Source: Cryptomeria japonica
Lineage: Eukaryota > Streptophyta > Pinopsida > Cupressales > Cupressaceae
Length of the DNA: 64,000 bases
Assembly (NCBI RefSeq): GCF_030272615.1
Contig: NC_081406.1
Span: 168,102,361 to 168,166,360 of the forward strand
Direction: 5' to 3'
The stretch's first letter is position 1. The number at the start of each line of letters is the position of its first letter. The position numbers were made by a program, and so were the translations under genes. This document shows, in pieces, positions 20,569 to 33,485 of the stretch. The notes under the pieces are model-generated. The model had not been told where the DNA came from, did not search any database, and saw only the letters and a program-made list of their open reading frames with translations.

Positions 20569-23500
20569 CTAAGTCTCTACCAGTGGGGGTATGACCCCAA
20601 GCTAGTCTTTAAGCTATTCAAAGGTCTCCTTAGGCAGAGGTTTAGTGAAAATATCTGCAATCTACTCTTTAGTATTCACATAAACCAGTTTTACTTCTTT
20701 TGCTTGAACATTCTTTTTCAGAAAATTCAGTTTGATAGAAACATGTTTAGTTTTAGAATGTAATACCGGATTCTTAGATATATCAATTGCTACAATGTTA
20801 TCACAATAGATAGTTATGGGTTCCTTGCATTTTACCTTTATGTCCTTCAAAATTTTCTTAAGCCATAGTACCTGTGTACAGTTAGTTGTTGCTGCAACAT
20901 ATTCTGATTCTGCTATTGATAAAGATGTACAACTTTGTTTCTTACTCAACCAAGAAATTAATCTGTTTCCGAGAAAAAATGCTTCATTGGTGGTGCTTTT
21001 TCTATCATCCACATCTCCTACCCAATTTGCATCTGTGTATGCACATAATTCAAAGTTTTCATCTCTAGGATACCATAAGCCAAGATTTGTAGTGCCTTGT
21101 AAGTACCAGAAAATCCTTTTTACGGCTGATTCATGATTTTCTCTAGGATTACTCTGAAATATTGAAACAATACATACTGCATTTATAATATCAGGTCTGG
21201 TTTGTGTCAAATACAGTAAACCTCCTATCATAGATTTGTACCTAGTAGGATTGACAGGTGTAGATTCATCCCTTAGTGATAATTTGTCATTTGTAGTCAT
21301 AGGTGTGTTTACCGGTTTAGAGTTCTCCATCCCAAATTTCTTTAGTAACTCCTTCAAGTACTTGGATTGACTCAAGAATATACCTTTATCAGTCTATGAA
21401 ATCTGCAATCCTAAAAAGAATTTTATTTCTCCAATCATAGACATTTCAAATTCTTGCTGCATTTTAATAGAAAAGTCTTTATATAATCCATCTTCTCCTC
21501 AAAAGACTATATCATCAACAAAAACTTCTATAACCAAGATGTCATCATTAGTCACTTTGTAGTATAAGTTGTTGTTAGCATTACCTTTAGAAAATCCAAT
21601 CTTCAAAAGATACTTATCCAATCTAGCATACCAAGCTCTTGGAGCTTGCTTCAACCCATACAAAGCTTTCCTTAACCTGCAAACCATATCTTTGTTATTT
21701 GTCAAAGAAAATCCATCAGGTTGTTCAATGTAAACTTCTTCTTCAAGATCTCCATTCAGAAATGCACATTTAATATCCATTTGATATACTTTGTAATTCT
21801 TGTGTGCTGCAAAAGCCAAAAATAATTTGTCTGCCTCAATTCTAGCTACCGGTGCAAAGGTTTCATTATAATAAATTCCTTCTTTCTGAGAATATCCCTT
21901 ATACGCTAGTCTTGCTTTATTTCTGATTACCTTACCATCTTCATTAAGTTTGTTTCTGAATACCCATTTTGTTCCAATCACATTTTTGTCTTTAGGCCGG
22001 GGAACTAATGTCCAAGTGTTATTCTTCTTAATTTGCTCTAATTCTTCTTCCATAGCTTTAATCCAGTGTTTATCTTCACATGCCTCATTAACTGATGATG
22101 GTTCAATTTGAGAAATAAGACATACCTCTTCATTTTCCAATCTTCCTCTTGTCATAACTCCTTTATACTTGTTTCCAATTATCTGATCTTCAGAGTGATT
22201 CAGTCTTACATACCAAGGTGTCTTCGTTTGTTGTTGTTCCTCAGTTACAGTGGAATTTTCAGATGATACCGGTGTAACTGGATCTTCATTCTGTACCGAT
22301 GGGTTCAATGTAGGTTCATTTGCCAGTATTTCTGTTGTCGGTTAAGAGTCTATATACCTTGAAGTTCCTCTGAATTGTTCATCAATCTTCACATTTGTAC
22401 TCTCAACAATTTTCTGCAATCTTTTGTTAAAACATCTATATGCCTTGCTCTTAGATGAATAACCAAGAAATATTCCTGCATCACTTCTAGGATCAAATTT
22501 ACCAATATACTTATCTCTTCTAATATAGCATTTACTTCCAAATATTCTAAAATATTTAAGAGTAGGAGTAATACAAAACCATAGTTCATGAGGGGTCTTG
22601 CCGGTTTCACCTTTGATGTGAACTTTGTTGAATGTATAGACCGTTGTGCTTACTGCCTCTCTCTAATATACATGTGGTAGATTTGCTTTTGATAACATAC
22701 TTCTAGCTGCATCCAAGATAGTTTTGTTTTTCCTTTCTACAACTCCATTCTGTTGTGGTGTCCGGGGTGCTGATAACTGTCTTCTGATTCCATTCACTTC
22801 ACAGAATGCATTAAATTTCTTAGATGTAAATTCTCCTCCTTGATCTGATCTTAGACATTTGATTTTCTTACCAGTTTCATTCTCTACCATTGCTTTGAAT
22901 AGTTTGAACTTCCCAAGTGCTTCTGATTTTTCTTTGAGAAAATTAAGCCAACACATTTTAGAATAGTCATCAATGATTAACATGAAATATCTATCACCTT
23001 GTAAACTTTTAGTTCTAGCTGGACCACATAAATCAGTATGAATTAAGTCAAGAGCATTATTGGATTTTTCTAGAATACTTTTAAAAGTAGCTCTAACTTG
23101 TTTTCCAAATTGACATTCCTTACATACCGAATTGTGAGGCTTAACAATCTTAGATAAATCTCTAACTGCCTGAGTAGTACTGATTTTTACCATGCAATCA
23201 AAATTTACATGACAAAGTCTCTTATGCCATAGCCAACTTTCATCAATATGAGCAATCAAACATGTCTTTTTACTGTTATTCAAATGAAAGATGTTACCTC
23301 TAGTTTTATTACCGGTTGCAATTTCCAAACCAGTTCTGTTCATAATTTTTCATTTTCCATTCTTGAATTATAACCGAAACCCTTTCTCAACTAATTGACC
23401 AACACTCAAAAGATTATGCTTTAAACCTTCAACATAGTAAACATTGTCAGTATTATGCTTACAATCAAGAGATATTGTACCTTTACCTTTGATCAAACAA

Positions 23501-24718
23501 GCTTTATCATCTCCAAATCTTACTAGACCTCCATTATGTTCCTGAAAAATCAAGAATTTTCTTTTATCACCAGTCATATGATGTGAGCATCTTGAATCAA
23601 TGATCCATTCATCCTTAACTTCAATTTTAGTTGCCAAGGCCTACTCTACCAGTTGAACAATAGGTGCCGGTTGATCTTCTGTTATAGAAAGAAAAACCCA
23701 TCCATTGTCTGTCAGATCCTCATCAGAATCATCAGTCACTCCTTCATCAACAAGATAACAAGATTTATCTTTATTCTTCTTAAATCTATATCTCTGATAT
23801 TCAGGGTTAGGCTTGTATGTTCTTCTAGCTTCTTCTCTTAGTCTAGCATGTTTGTCAGGGCATCTTGAATCCATATGACCAATCTTATTATAGTTAAAAC
23901 ATTGAAAGGGTGCTTTACCTTCATACTTACTTCCAACTGGACCTTTAGGCATTTTCCTTGCAAATAATGTTTCAAGTTCTTCAAGTTCTTCATTTTCTCT
24001 CCTGCTTTCTTCAAGTTCTCTTGCTTAAAAGGCTTTTGAATCAAACTTGTCAAATGATGGTGCAGATGATGTTGATGCCTTAAAAGCTAAATCTATCTTT
24101 ATAGTAACAACAAGACCAAATTCCTCTATTTCAAAAGTTGCAAGTTTTCCAATCAATGTATCCCTAGTTACTGATGTATTAAGCATTGTTCTTAACTCAT
24201 TTATAGCAGTAACTTTCATTTTATATGCTAGTGGCAATCCTCTTAAAATTTTTGAAACAATTTCATCTTCACTTAAGGTTCCTCCACAACATTTAATACC
24301 CAAAACAATTTCATTAACTCTTTCCATAAAAGAAAAAATCCTTTCATCTTCTTCCATTTTCAAATTTTCATACCTGACTTGGAAGCTTTCAAGTTTTGCA
24401 ATTTTGACTGTGGAATCTCTTTCATTTAGTGTTTCCAAATGATCCCAAATATATTTAGCAATAGACCTATCTGATAATGCCATGATTTGCTGATATGATA
24501 ATGTGCTCAGAAGTGCTTCTCTTGCAATCATTTTCTTCATCTTTAGCCAAGGTAGGTGGATTAGGCTGATTCTGAGTAGGAGCAGTATAGCCATTCTTTG
24601 TAACTTCCCAGATGTCCTTTCCAATGCAATTTAGATGTGTCTCCATCTTGATCTTCCATATGCCATAGTTGGTTCCATCAAGTTTAGGACTATCCTTCCT
24701 GAAATAGTTAGAAGACAT
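20569..24718 (-). pseudogene. E2 Copia gag-pol polyprotein
   Basis: ATG at 24718 opens Gag (MSSNYFRKDSPKLDGTNYGI). A frameshift near 24520 moves to the frame used by the rest. Gag continues with the UBN2-like segment (about 24480-24030) and zinc knuckle CFNYNKIGHMDSRC (about 23910). The protease site reads DSRCSHHMTGD (about 23600), so the catalytic DSG is DSR. Integrase shows HKRLCH...CKECQFGK, LIHTDLCGPA, IDDYSKMCW and SDQGGEF (23230-22820). RT follows with FVDDIVF (about 21510), RNase H with DANWVGDVDDRKST (about 21020). The frame ends at TAG 20569-20571. Stops are few (about 24000, 23640, 23360, 22662, 22342, 21400, 20664, 20606). It lies antisense to the LRR kinase gene. Confidence 0.92.
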
Positions 24719-24760
24719 TGGATCTCCTCAAGCTATTAAACTTCTGCAAAAAGAGGACTA

Positions 24761-24775
24761 GGCTCTGATACCAAT
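24761..24775 (-). other. Primer-binding site of E2
   Basis: GGCTCTGATACCAAT on the plus strand is the complement of ATTGGTATCAGAGCC, the plant initiator-Met tRNA site, adjacent to the 5' LTR. Confidence 0.9.
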
Positions 24776-25801
24776 TGTTAGGTCCTAGAGACAACTGAGG
24801 GGGGGGGGGGGTGAATCAGTTGTCAAATTAACACCAACTTAACCAACTTTAATTCTTAATACTGGTAAGCCATTCTTTTATGCCGGTAGACAGTTTTATC
24901 AGTTAATTGCAATATCGGTAAAGATTAATGCATGAAACAGAAAGACAATAACATCCACAACACATAACACCAATATTTGTATGTGGAAACCTTGTAAGGG
25001 GAAAAACCACAGTGGGAAACCTTACCCACAATCAGATGATACTACTGTAGATAGTATGTGTATACAAATGGGGTCTGCACATGCAGAAAGGCCAAGCACC
25101 TAGAGCTCACTGCTCAAACACAAATGGGAGTCACACTGACTACAATTGGATGGTTAAATCCAATAAGGATGTACTGCTCAAATTAGCATCTTTCTTTGCT
25201 GGATTCAGTACCGATGTAGTTCTAATTGTCTTCATAAAAACCCTCCTTCATCCTTCAAATGATGTCTGCATGTATGGCTTTGCTTATTCTTGCATATACC
25301 TTCTCACAATTCATTTTTTACATTTTTTCTTTTGATCTTACAAATAAGATCTTACATTTATATCATAACCTAAGACCAATTTTAGTAGGTCGTCTCTAAA
25401 GGATATTACAATAAAATCAATTTATAAATAAAAGAATCTTCAATGCAATAACCGATTCAACATGTCGGCTTGATGCATTTACAATAATAACAAAACATCT
25501 CCATAGTGTGTCGTGTTGATCTGGAAAAGATAAACTTGTCGGTGTATAACCTGGACCCATTTGTCGGTGACAACAAATATGCAAACACGAATATGTTAAT
25601 GAAAAAATCTCCAAGACAAGGTGTCCAAATGATTTCTTTGACATAACCAAGTGTTTTCCATGCCATTCCAAGTGTCGATGAACATCATATCCTGCCGGTG
25701 TACAAGATATCAGTGATTGTGCATAAGTCACTTGCTTGTCGGTGATCATTGTCAATTCTCCAAAGTGCTAGAGTTGATAAGTGTTAGTAGGTGTTGACAC
25801 A
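24776..25801 (-). repeat. 5' LTR of E2
   Basis: 1,026 bp. Compared with the 3' LTR it lacks about 29 bases near its outer end, between two ACA words, yet it still ends in CA before the GATCC duplication. Contains an 11-G run (near 24800; a C tract in the sense direction). Confidence 0.9.
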
Positions 25802-25806
25802 GATCC

Positions 25807-27382
25807 ATGTATGTGGATTCCAACCTTAGCAAGTATGACAACATTTTGTGCAAAATTGCAAAATTGCAACTTTTGGTGCAAAAGTGCAACTTTTTAAAAC
25901 ACGATTGGGGGAAGCCTTTCAACGGCTCCAACCTACTCCAAATTTAGTGGGAAACCATTGGAGAGTTTTATGAGCCTTGTGGACATGCTTCCCAAGCTGC
26001 TTGTTGTTGTAATTGGAGTTTGTGAAGCAATAAAATGCAAAATAATGTAGTTTTCTCAAAAATTCTGAGTTTGCAGGAGTTGCACGTACCTATACGGACT
26101 GATTTGGATCACACCATCGATGGATTAGATGGAGGGATGAAATAGATTTTTTTGGGTGGTGGTGTGAGCTCCTAATTGTTCTGAAGTAGAGAGAACCCTC
26201 CATTCTTCTGACTACAACCCAAAATTTCAAGGTTTGGAGAGCTGAGTAGAGGTCAAATAAGAGTTTATGAGAAGGAACCAGTGGTGGAAATGATTATATC
26301 TGAACCGATAACACCTTTACCAGAATAGAGTGTTGAACTAACTTATATCAAAATTCATCCTCCTAAACTTTATGATTTAGGATAGTCATCATAAAATGTC
26401 ATAGCGGTGGGTTCCAGGTGTGTAACCCTGGAATTAAAGGTTAATCACCATCCCCCACATTCCCATAGAGTTGTTTTTCCAGTTTGGATTCATTGATTGG
26501 TAGTTGCTTTGGAAAATAGGCCTAATTGCCCCTATTAGGTCTCTTGGCCTCTAAAGGGATCAGACCTAGTCAAACCATTTTGGGGATCAGTAAAATTTCC
26601 AAAAGGGTGTTTCAAATGGTAATTTGTTTGTATGGGTGTGTGGAAAATTTTGGAGTTAAGATCCATTTTATCGCCAAATAGGGCTATAAGCCTAGGGGGT
26701 AGGTTTCTAAAGGAGGTATAAGGAATTGGGGTCTAATCTCAAAACCAATGCTTGGACTAGTTTCTAATGGCCATAAATGAACCAAATCCTAACCCCTTAG
26801 TAGCAGGGTGTCATAGGATGGTGTAGGGTAGGTATTGAGGCATTTATTCATCTTGAGTAGGCCCAAGCCTAGTGAACTTGTGTGTAGTTTCATTCAAGGT
26901 GTGGAGTCCTTCCTTGCAAGACCCTTGTGATCATTTGAGGTGTCAAAAGTCTAACTTTTTTTGGGCTTGTTCTTAGGTGTGTGGGTAGGGCTCTACATCA
27001 TGTCACAAGAGAGAATTAAGAAAAAAAAGAACAAAAGGACATCCCTCAACAATAAATAACACAAGTTAACAAAACGGAAATAGTTGCAAAAATTAGTTGA
27101 TTTCAAAAGAATATACATTTGTGAAATCAAATATCCTACTCCATGGTTTGTTCAAAGAGAATAGTGTAAATTATTCAATATGATACAAAATATGAAGATA
27201 TGGATGATATGGTTATGTAAGGAATGATCCCGCATAACCCATTTAAGCTTTATGATGAAAATTTTCAATGTAAAAGATATAAAAGTTTAAGAAACAAGAG
27301 ATGGAGAAAAAAAGGAAAATAAAAAACTGCACAACAGAGAGGGGAAAGATTTAGTAGAAGTATCTCTAAAAACAAGTGACAA
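25807..27382. other. Unrecognised non-coding DNA between E2 and E3
   Basis: About 1.6 kb with no convincing ORF and no second copy in the window. It includes a local GTGCAAAATTGCAAAATTGC repeat (about 25848-25890). A possible LTR-like end, CTACATCA followed by TGTCACAAG near 27000, is not supported by a partner. Confidence 0.4.
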
Positions 27383-27387
27383 CCCAT

Positions 27388-28345
27388 TGTTCCATAATCA
27401 AGAATCACTGAGAGGGGGGGTGAATCAATGATCTACCATTTAGCAGATTTTCAAACTTAACTTTAAACCACCAGAAGAAAACACTTGAAACTGAAATGAA
27501 GAAGCCTAAAACAAGCAACCACAAAAGCATAACACCGGATTTTTATGTGGAAACCCAAATGGGAAAAACCACGGTGGGATTTGAACCCACAATATTACTC
27601 CACTACGGCTAGTAGAAACACAATATTATAATATGGGAATGCACGAGCATTTAGGCACATTGCCTAGAGCTCACTGCTTAATTACAATAACCCAGAAGGC
27701 TACAACCCTCGGGGAAATGTTACTGACTTACTGATTGATTACAATGAATAATTACAGAAAAATGAACTCTAAAATAGCATCTCCAATGCTTGAATGAGTT
27801 CCGGTTGAGTGCCAAATTATTGACTGGGTCACCTTCTCTATTCTTCTATGTTCTGCCATGTTCTATATCTCAATCAGCTACCACATCAAGAATGCACACA
27901 TGAAACTATGCCAAAATGGATTCTCGATCACCTCTCACTTGCTTACAATCACATCATCCACCAAAAAGATCATCCACGCGAAACTTATTTACTGATAATC
28001 ACAAAATAGGTCATACATCATGTCAGCTTGCAAGTGTAACGTGTAGTCACATGTCGGCTTGATCGGATCACCAAAAAAATAATAAAATGATGTCTCTAAG
28101 TCAGCCCAATCATCCCAAACACGATTCAATACACTGAAATCACCGAAAAGATTCCAAACAAAAAATGTTATGTTCTTCCTAAAATACCAGTTAATCAGCT
28201 ATCGGTTAACACCCGCTTCCAGATATAAAGAATTATGATCACTGGGTCAAGTCTCCATAAAGAGTTGCCATCAATGACAACCCTAAACCAATAATCAGCC
28301 ACTAGAAATCACCAAAAACCACCAAATGAATGTCAATTGCCAAAA
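27388..28345 (-). repeat. 3' LTR of E3
   Basis: 958 bp, matching 53321-54224. The U-loop hairpin is near 27545-27575 and a G7 run at 27414-27420 (C tract in sense). It ends TTGCCAAAA before the polypurine tract; the partner has TTGCCAACA. Confidence 0.9.
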
Positions 28346-28359
28346 ATCTCTCCCTTTGG
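28346..28359 (-). other. Polypurine tract of E3
   Basis: ATCTCTCCCTTTGG on the plus strand, next to the 3' LTR; one base less regular than in E2, E5 and E7. Confidence 0.7.
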
Positions 28360-28569
28360 CATTGATAGCAACACTCGTGAAAAATGACTAAGTGTTGAGC
28401 ATTGTTCACTGATTCAAAAGAATCAAAATAATTTCTAAGGCTCCCCCTTAGACAAAGAATTTCACTCTTCCTTATTGTACATTTTTCACCTTGTCTCTCC
28501 CCCTTTAATAGCAATGCCAAAGATGGGGTGCTTCCCAGAACTTATATACAGAGATATTCACCAAAAACT

Positions 28570-31500
28570 TTACAAATACTTGAAGATGTCAGCATAAATA
28601 GTCCTAAAAAATCCCAGGTAAGTATCCCACCCACTCTTCAAGTTATCCAAAACTATGATAAATGCACTAAATATCGTGGCATGAATTTCTAATTTTGTTA
28701 GATCAGATGGCACAGGTCGGGCCATTTCTTTCATACAATCTACCTTATTACTCAACATGATGTCCAACCAAGGGGTAATCAAGTTCCAGAGTTCACCAAC
28801 TTTTCTCAAAATTTTGTCCTTGTTCGCTTGGAGGCTTGAGATCTGATCATTTAAAGCCATAGTCTACCCTTCAACACTACTAGTTAGAGCTACATTTGGG
28901 TCAAAGGATTGTGAAATACTAGGAAGCTTTCCTTGGCAAACACCTATCTGCTTGTCTATATCTATAGTGAATTTAGGAAAAATTTGACAAAACTTGTACA
29001 ATTTACTACCTTCTGACAATGCATCAGAAATAATCTACATTCTATTATTAAGTCTCACTATATCATCCTCAACCATCTTCTAGAATGCTTGCATCCTAAC
29101 ATCCTTAAATCTATCCAAAACTTTCTGAGTAATAGACTTCTCTAAAGAATCAAAATTTGTATTTACACTATTAATCAATTTCAACAATTTACCGGAGGAT
29201 CTATTATTGGAATCCAACTATACATCTGGAACCACCTTCTGCAAAACATCAACTAACATCAAAATAAGCTTCTTGTCTTCAGATTCAGACTTCACCAGAT
29301 CCTGGCTAGCCTGAGCTTTCACAATAGCTGTGTGCATGAGCTTTTCTGCATGAGACATTTGTCCAAGGTTTAGTGGACCATCTAGATTTAGAGGGATCTG
29401 AGGTGGGGTCCTTGTAATCGAAAGTAACAATTGTCAGATCAGCTACTCCTTTTCCTTTATCTACCTCAGTGACCTTTGCCTTTATACTCCCATCATCCTT
29501 CTTCTCTTCTCCATCCCCTCTATCTTTTGCACTAGTATTGCCACTTAGTGCAGTATCAACCTATTGGATTTCAGGGGCTGCGAAGCTGTAGACCACTAGA
29601 GGGGTATCATCGGTCTCAACATAAAGTGTAGTGTTACCTTGATCTTCTGAATGATCCTCAGTCTGAGTTCCATCCTTCTAACCACTAGAAACACCTTGCT
29701 TTTCTTTCAGATGAGAGGAATTAAATTCATCTTTGTATAAGGGATCATTTACAATTATTTTTGTCCATATGTCCTATGTCTCTTTCCTCACCTCTTCCAC
29801 ATTACCAATCATTAACTTGTTTACCCTGTTTTTGCTTCTAAACTCTTTCTTGTTGGCTTCTTCAATAAGTCTTTTGACTTCATCATGAGTAACACAGGTG
29901 AAAACATTTATTAACTCTCTTTCTTTCATTTCTCTGTCAATCTTGCTAGTTGTTAGCCTCCTTGCATCAATGATGTTATGCAGATGCTTAGGGATACTAT
30001 GCCTTGATTCAATCAAAGTCTTGCTAAAGTTATGCAAATATAGAACTACAACTTCTTCAACCTTTCTCTGATCTCCCTCATCTAGATGTTCAAAATAGGC
30101 TCCAAGACTCTTCAGATTCCCATCAACAATTATTTCATTTATCAGTTGGTCTGTTGACAATGGAGGAACAATTGTGTACTTACCTTGTAGGTCACTAGAC
30201 TCATGGTCTTTGTCAAGTTGACTTCTAACCTATCTTCTTCTTTTGGGTCTACCGATAGGGGCAGGTTCTAATTTAGTTTTCTTGCTTTCTTGGGGCTTCC
30301 TCACCACTCTGACAAATTGACCTTTCTTCTTCGCCTTTCTTGGTTCCTCCTCAGACTCTATTTCAGAAGCTACTAGAGATACTGCAACATAGGTCCTCTT
30401 GGGCTTCAACTTTTTCTTCAACGCACCTTTCCTAGATGGTCTAGGTCCTGCAGATTGTGCAACCGAAGTAAGAGTAGACTTGGTCTCCTTATGTTTGACC
30501 TTAGAGGGAACTGGATCAACCTTAGGTTTCTTGGTTTCCTCTTTGGCCTCTTTCTGATTATATCATTCTCTTTCTTTCTTCACCTCCTCTTGGGTGAATC
30601 CCATTTGAGCTACCACCTCCTCAACCATCTTAGTAACTTTCCTTTTTCTGGCAGGTGCAGTGAATTGTCTGTGCAAACTAAGATTCTTCTCCTTGAATGT
30701 TTTGAATCTCCCTTCCTTAGGGTGCACTAGTTCACTCAGAAGGTGTTAAGCATATGCTTCAAGTTTAATGGAGTCAACTTCATACTCCATGGGCATGATC
30801 CATACTATTATGGGTTCTAGCGCTTCCATTTGGAATTGATCTTTGTCTACCATGAAGCAAATGGTTTGCTCATATTTTTCAACAATTTGCTTAGGAACCC
30901 TCTCTCTGCTTTTCATTGCTGCTTGGAAAGATTTGAAGTATCCCTAGAGAGAAGATATTTGCATTGTTTCATCACCAATTCCCCATAATCCCTCTTTAAT
31001 TTGCATCGGCATTGGTCTATCATAGGCCCATTGGACCTTCCCTTTCACACCGGGTATCTCATTCAAAAAGTATAAGGGAAAGAAAATAAGAAGTGTACCG
31101 TATTTGAAAGTGTGCTTTTTATCTTGCTTAATTTTCTTCAAATTTCTCAAAAACTCATTCAAGAGAGTTGAACACAGGCCATACCTCTTGTCATCTGTCA
31201 ACATCTGATAGGCAGAGTAAATGGCAGTATTGATTGTGCCTGCTTGACTGGTAAACCTTGTAACCGACCACCATAGATGCAAACTTCACATCATTCTCTA
31301 GAATATCGTTGATAGTCATTTCTTTGTCATCAAATTTGGAACCAGTAGTCACTATCACCATGTCATTTGACACTTTCCTTAGGCTAGGTACTTCACCGGT
31401 TTTAGCTAGGTATGTCACAGCTCAGATCACCTGTTCAGTAATCTTGTGGGGCCTATCAAGCCACATAAAATCATCATGAACACAACTAAGAATGTACTAG

Positions 31501-31829
31501 ATCCACTCTACTTTGTTGAACAATAGAAAGTGAACAAACTGCAAAAAACCCTTGTCCTGAAGATCTTTGTATTCAGGCTTGAGATTTCCCAAACCGTCTG
31601 CCAAATTTTTTTTGTACAAGTCCAACATATCTGCGTTTCCAAGATCCTCAAGATCACAGTGGATGTAAGCCCTAATATCTTCATTATGAAGAACGTTGTA
31701 GGGTACTAATGAGAATTGACCTTTCAGATCACCCTGAACCGACTTGAAAGGGTGTTTCTTGAAAGCAAGTTCAGCCCTATCCTTAATCTTGACCACAAAA
31801 GGAGTAGCAACACTAGAATCTGAAGCCAT
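28570..31829 (-). pseudogene. E3 ORF2, unrecognised large protein (decayed)
   Basis: ATG at 31829 opens MASDSSVATPFVVKIKDR. The conserved core shared with E4 and E5 follows: IHCDLEDLG (about 31650), YILSCVH (about 31490), EVPSLRKVSNDM (about 31390), FASMVVGYKVYQSSR (about 31270), then PGVKGKVQWAYDRP (about 31050). A Lys/Arg-rich stretch (30421-30230) and a helical region with WTKI (about 29760) come next. The C-terminal part (28860-28570, MALNDQISSLQANKD...) is predicted helical. Length is about 1,080 codons. Several stops and at least two frameshifts (about 31280, between 29770 and 29430) inactivate it. I recognise no enzyme motif. Its position after a zinc-knuckle ORF suggests a structural role, which is inference. 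Confidence 0.6.
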
Positions 31830-32230
31830 TTTAAATGCCAGGGTTTGTGAAAACTGAAATCCTGAACAAATAAATACCTTGATTCGCAACCTGATGCTAA
31901 AAGTTTCTTTAGAATCACTGAAATTGTTGTTGAAATCACCAAATCACTTCGCTCTTTTCACTGCACTATTCGTTTGATTGCATTGTGACAAATGAAACTT
32001 TGAAATGCACTTTTATCTTTCAAAAACCTAATTTATCACTGTAATAAATGCAACCGGTTACCATGATTTTCATGCAGTCGCATATCGAAGCATCAAATCC
32101 TTTCTGAAACTTTTAGCTAACATCTGCATTCATTAATTAAGCCCTTTGCAACCTTCCAGAATCGATTGTAGATCACCAAAGAGGGGGTTCTTAGAATTTG
32201 CATGAAGAGTTCCCCCTAAGGCATAAGGCC

Positions 32231-33394
32231 TTAGTTTCCAAATGAAGATCCTGCACCGGATTTGGGTGCAGATCCATTTTCTACTTTGGATTCATCTTTT
32301 CTAACCCACATCTTCTCATTCTTGTCTCTAATCTCTTCTACCTTTTCTTTTCCCTTCTTATCTAATTTGTTCTTATATACCGAATCACTGTTCTTGCTTC
32401 AGCAGTACTTTGCAATGTGACTGGTTTTGTTGCATGTACGACAAACAACATTTCTCTGCATAGATTTGAAGTTCATCTAATTTGGTTGCATCCTGCACAG
32501 GTTAGAGATATGTCCAAACATCCTACAAGCAAATCATCTTTTGTTTTGGAAGTTATTCACTAGTGCTCTACACATATTTGACTTGTGACCAAAATTTTTG
32601 CATATGAAACACTGATCGGTAAAGGTAGGATCATTATTCATGTTGTTCATTTCATTATTCATCCTACTTTTGCATTGATATTCCATATGACTGAACTTAT
32701 TGAAATTAAATCATCTACCATTGAATTTATGAGCATTAGGTTTTCTTACTGGAGGATTCTTGCTATTCTTTTGATTAGGTTTTGCATTACTTTGTCCAGA
32801 TCCGGAGCATTCAACTTTCTCAAATCCAAGTCCTCACATGTCCTTTCCATGTCTCTGACTTTCCAACATCTGACCAAGCCTTGCCGAGCTATATTTGAAG
32901 TTGTCTTTGTAGTCATTAATAGTAGCAAGCTCATCACTTAAGGTAACAATCTATCTTTCAAGTTCTTGACCATTATTCCTTGATTGTGTCAACTCAAGAT
33001 TCAACTAATCATTCTCATAAGTAAGCCTGAAGCATTCATCAACTCTTTCATTCAATGATTGTGCCAAATTCTCTTCATTCTTCTTCTAGTCCTCAATCTC
33101 CTTAGTCAGCATCATCACAATGGATTGCATCTCATTCTTCAAGGCAACATTCTCTCTTTCAATCTTGTCACATTCATCAGCTTTTCCCTGGTATTCCATG
33201 ATCTGATCTTCTTTCTCCTTCAGCTTGTCCATCAATTCTTTCCTCTTTTCTCTAGAAGTTCTTACTTGATCCTTCAATTCATTAATAAAATCATCAACAA
33301 CATTCAAGTTCTTCTTCAAGGTACAAATCTCATTTCTAGCTGCATCAAGACTCTCAAGTGCCACACTAAGTTGTCTCTAAAAACCAAAATCCAT
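32231..33394 (-). pseudogene. E3 ORF1, coiled-coil and zinc-knuckle Gag-like protein (decayed)
   Basis: ATG at 33394, with a stop five codons later, opens a heptad-rich coiled coil (VALESLDAARNEICTLKKNL..., 33364-33086). Four degenerate CCHC-type knuckles follow. CFICKNFGHKSNMC (about 32610) is complete. Others read FACRMFGHISNLC (about 32530), FNKFSHMEYQC (about 32700) and CRTCNKTSHIAKYC (about 32440). In-frame stops are at about 33380, 33090, 32990, 32940 and elsewhere, with a frame change near 32937. Same design as intact E5 ORF1. RNA binding through the knuckles is expected from the family. Confidence 0.7.
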
Positions 33395-33447
33395 TGATTC
33401 AATCTCCCAAACCTTCCTCAAGCGATTAGGCTTCCTTAGAGGAACTA

Positions 33448-33462
33448 GGCTCTAATACCAAT
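33448..33462 (-). other. Primer-binding site of E3
   Basis: GGCTCTAATACCAAT on the plus strand is the initiator-Met complement with one change. It sits before the 23-bp stub of the E3 5' LTR. Confidence 0.82.
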
Positions 33463-33485
33463 TTTTGGAATCGGGGGTCACCAAG
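33463..33485 (-). repeat. Stub of E3 5' LTR left of the E4 insertion
   Basis: It aligns with the first 23 or so bases of the E3 LTR at 27388 and is cut by E4. Its last five bases, CCAAG, are the left target duplication of E4. Confidence 0.72.

Larger units (their letters stand above)
19134..25801 (-). mobile_element. E2: Ty1/Copia LTR retrotransposon
   Basis: Two LTRs of about 1.05 kb flank a minus-strand gag-pol. The target duplication GATCC is perfect (19129-19133, 25802-25806). Primer site and polypurine tract are in place. This copy is less damaged than E1 and E7, with long open stretches for integrase and RT. Its LTR starts TGTTAGGTCC on the plus strand and lacks the hairpin array of E1, so it is a separate family. 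Confidence 0.94.

Noticed and set aside
25792-25806. TGTTGACACAGATCC as the start of another LTR
   Set aside because: GATCC here pairs with GATCC at 19129-19133, so the preceding TTGACACA is the end of the E2 LTR.
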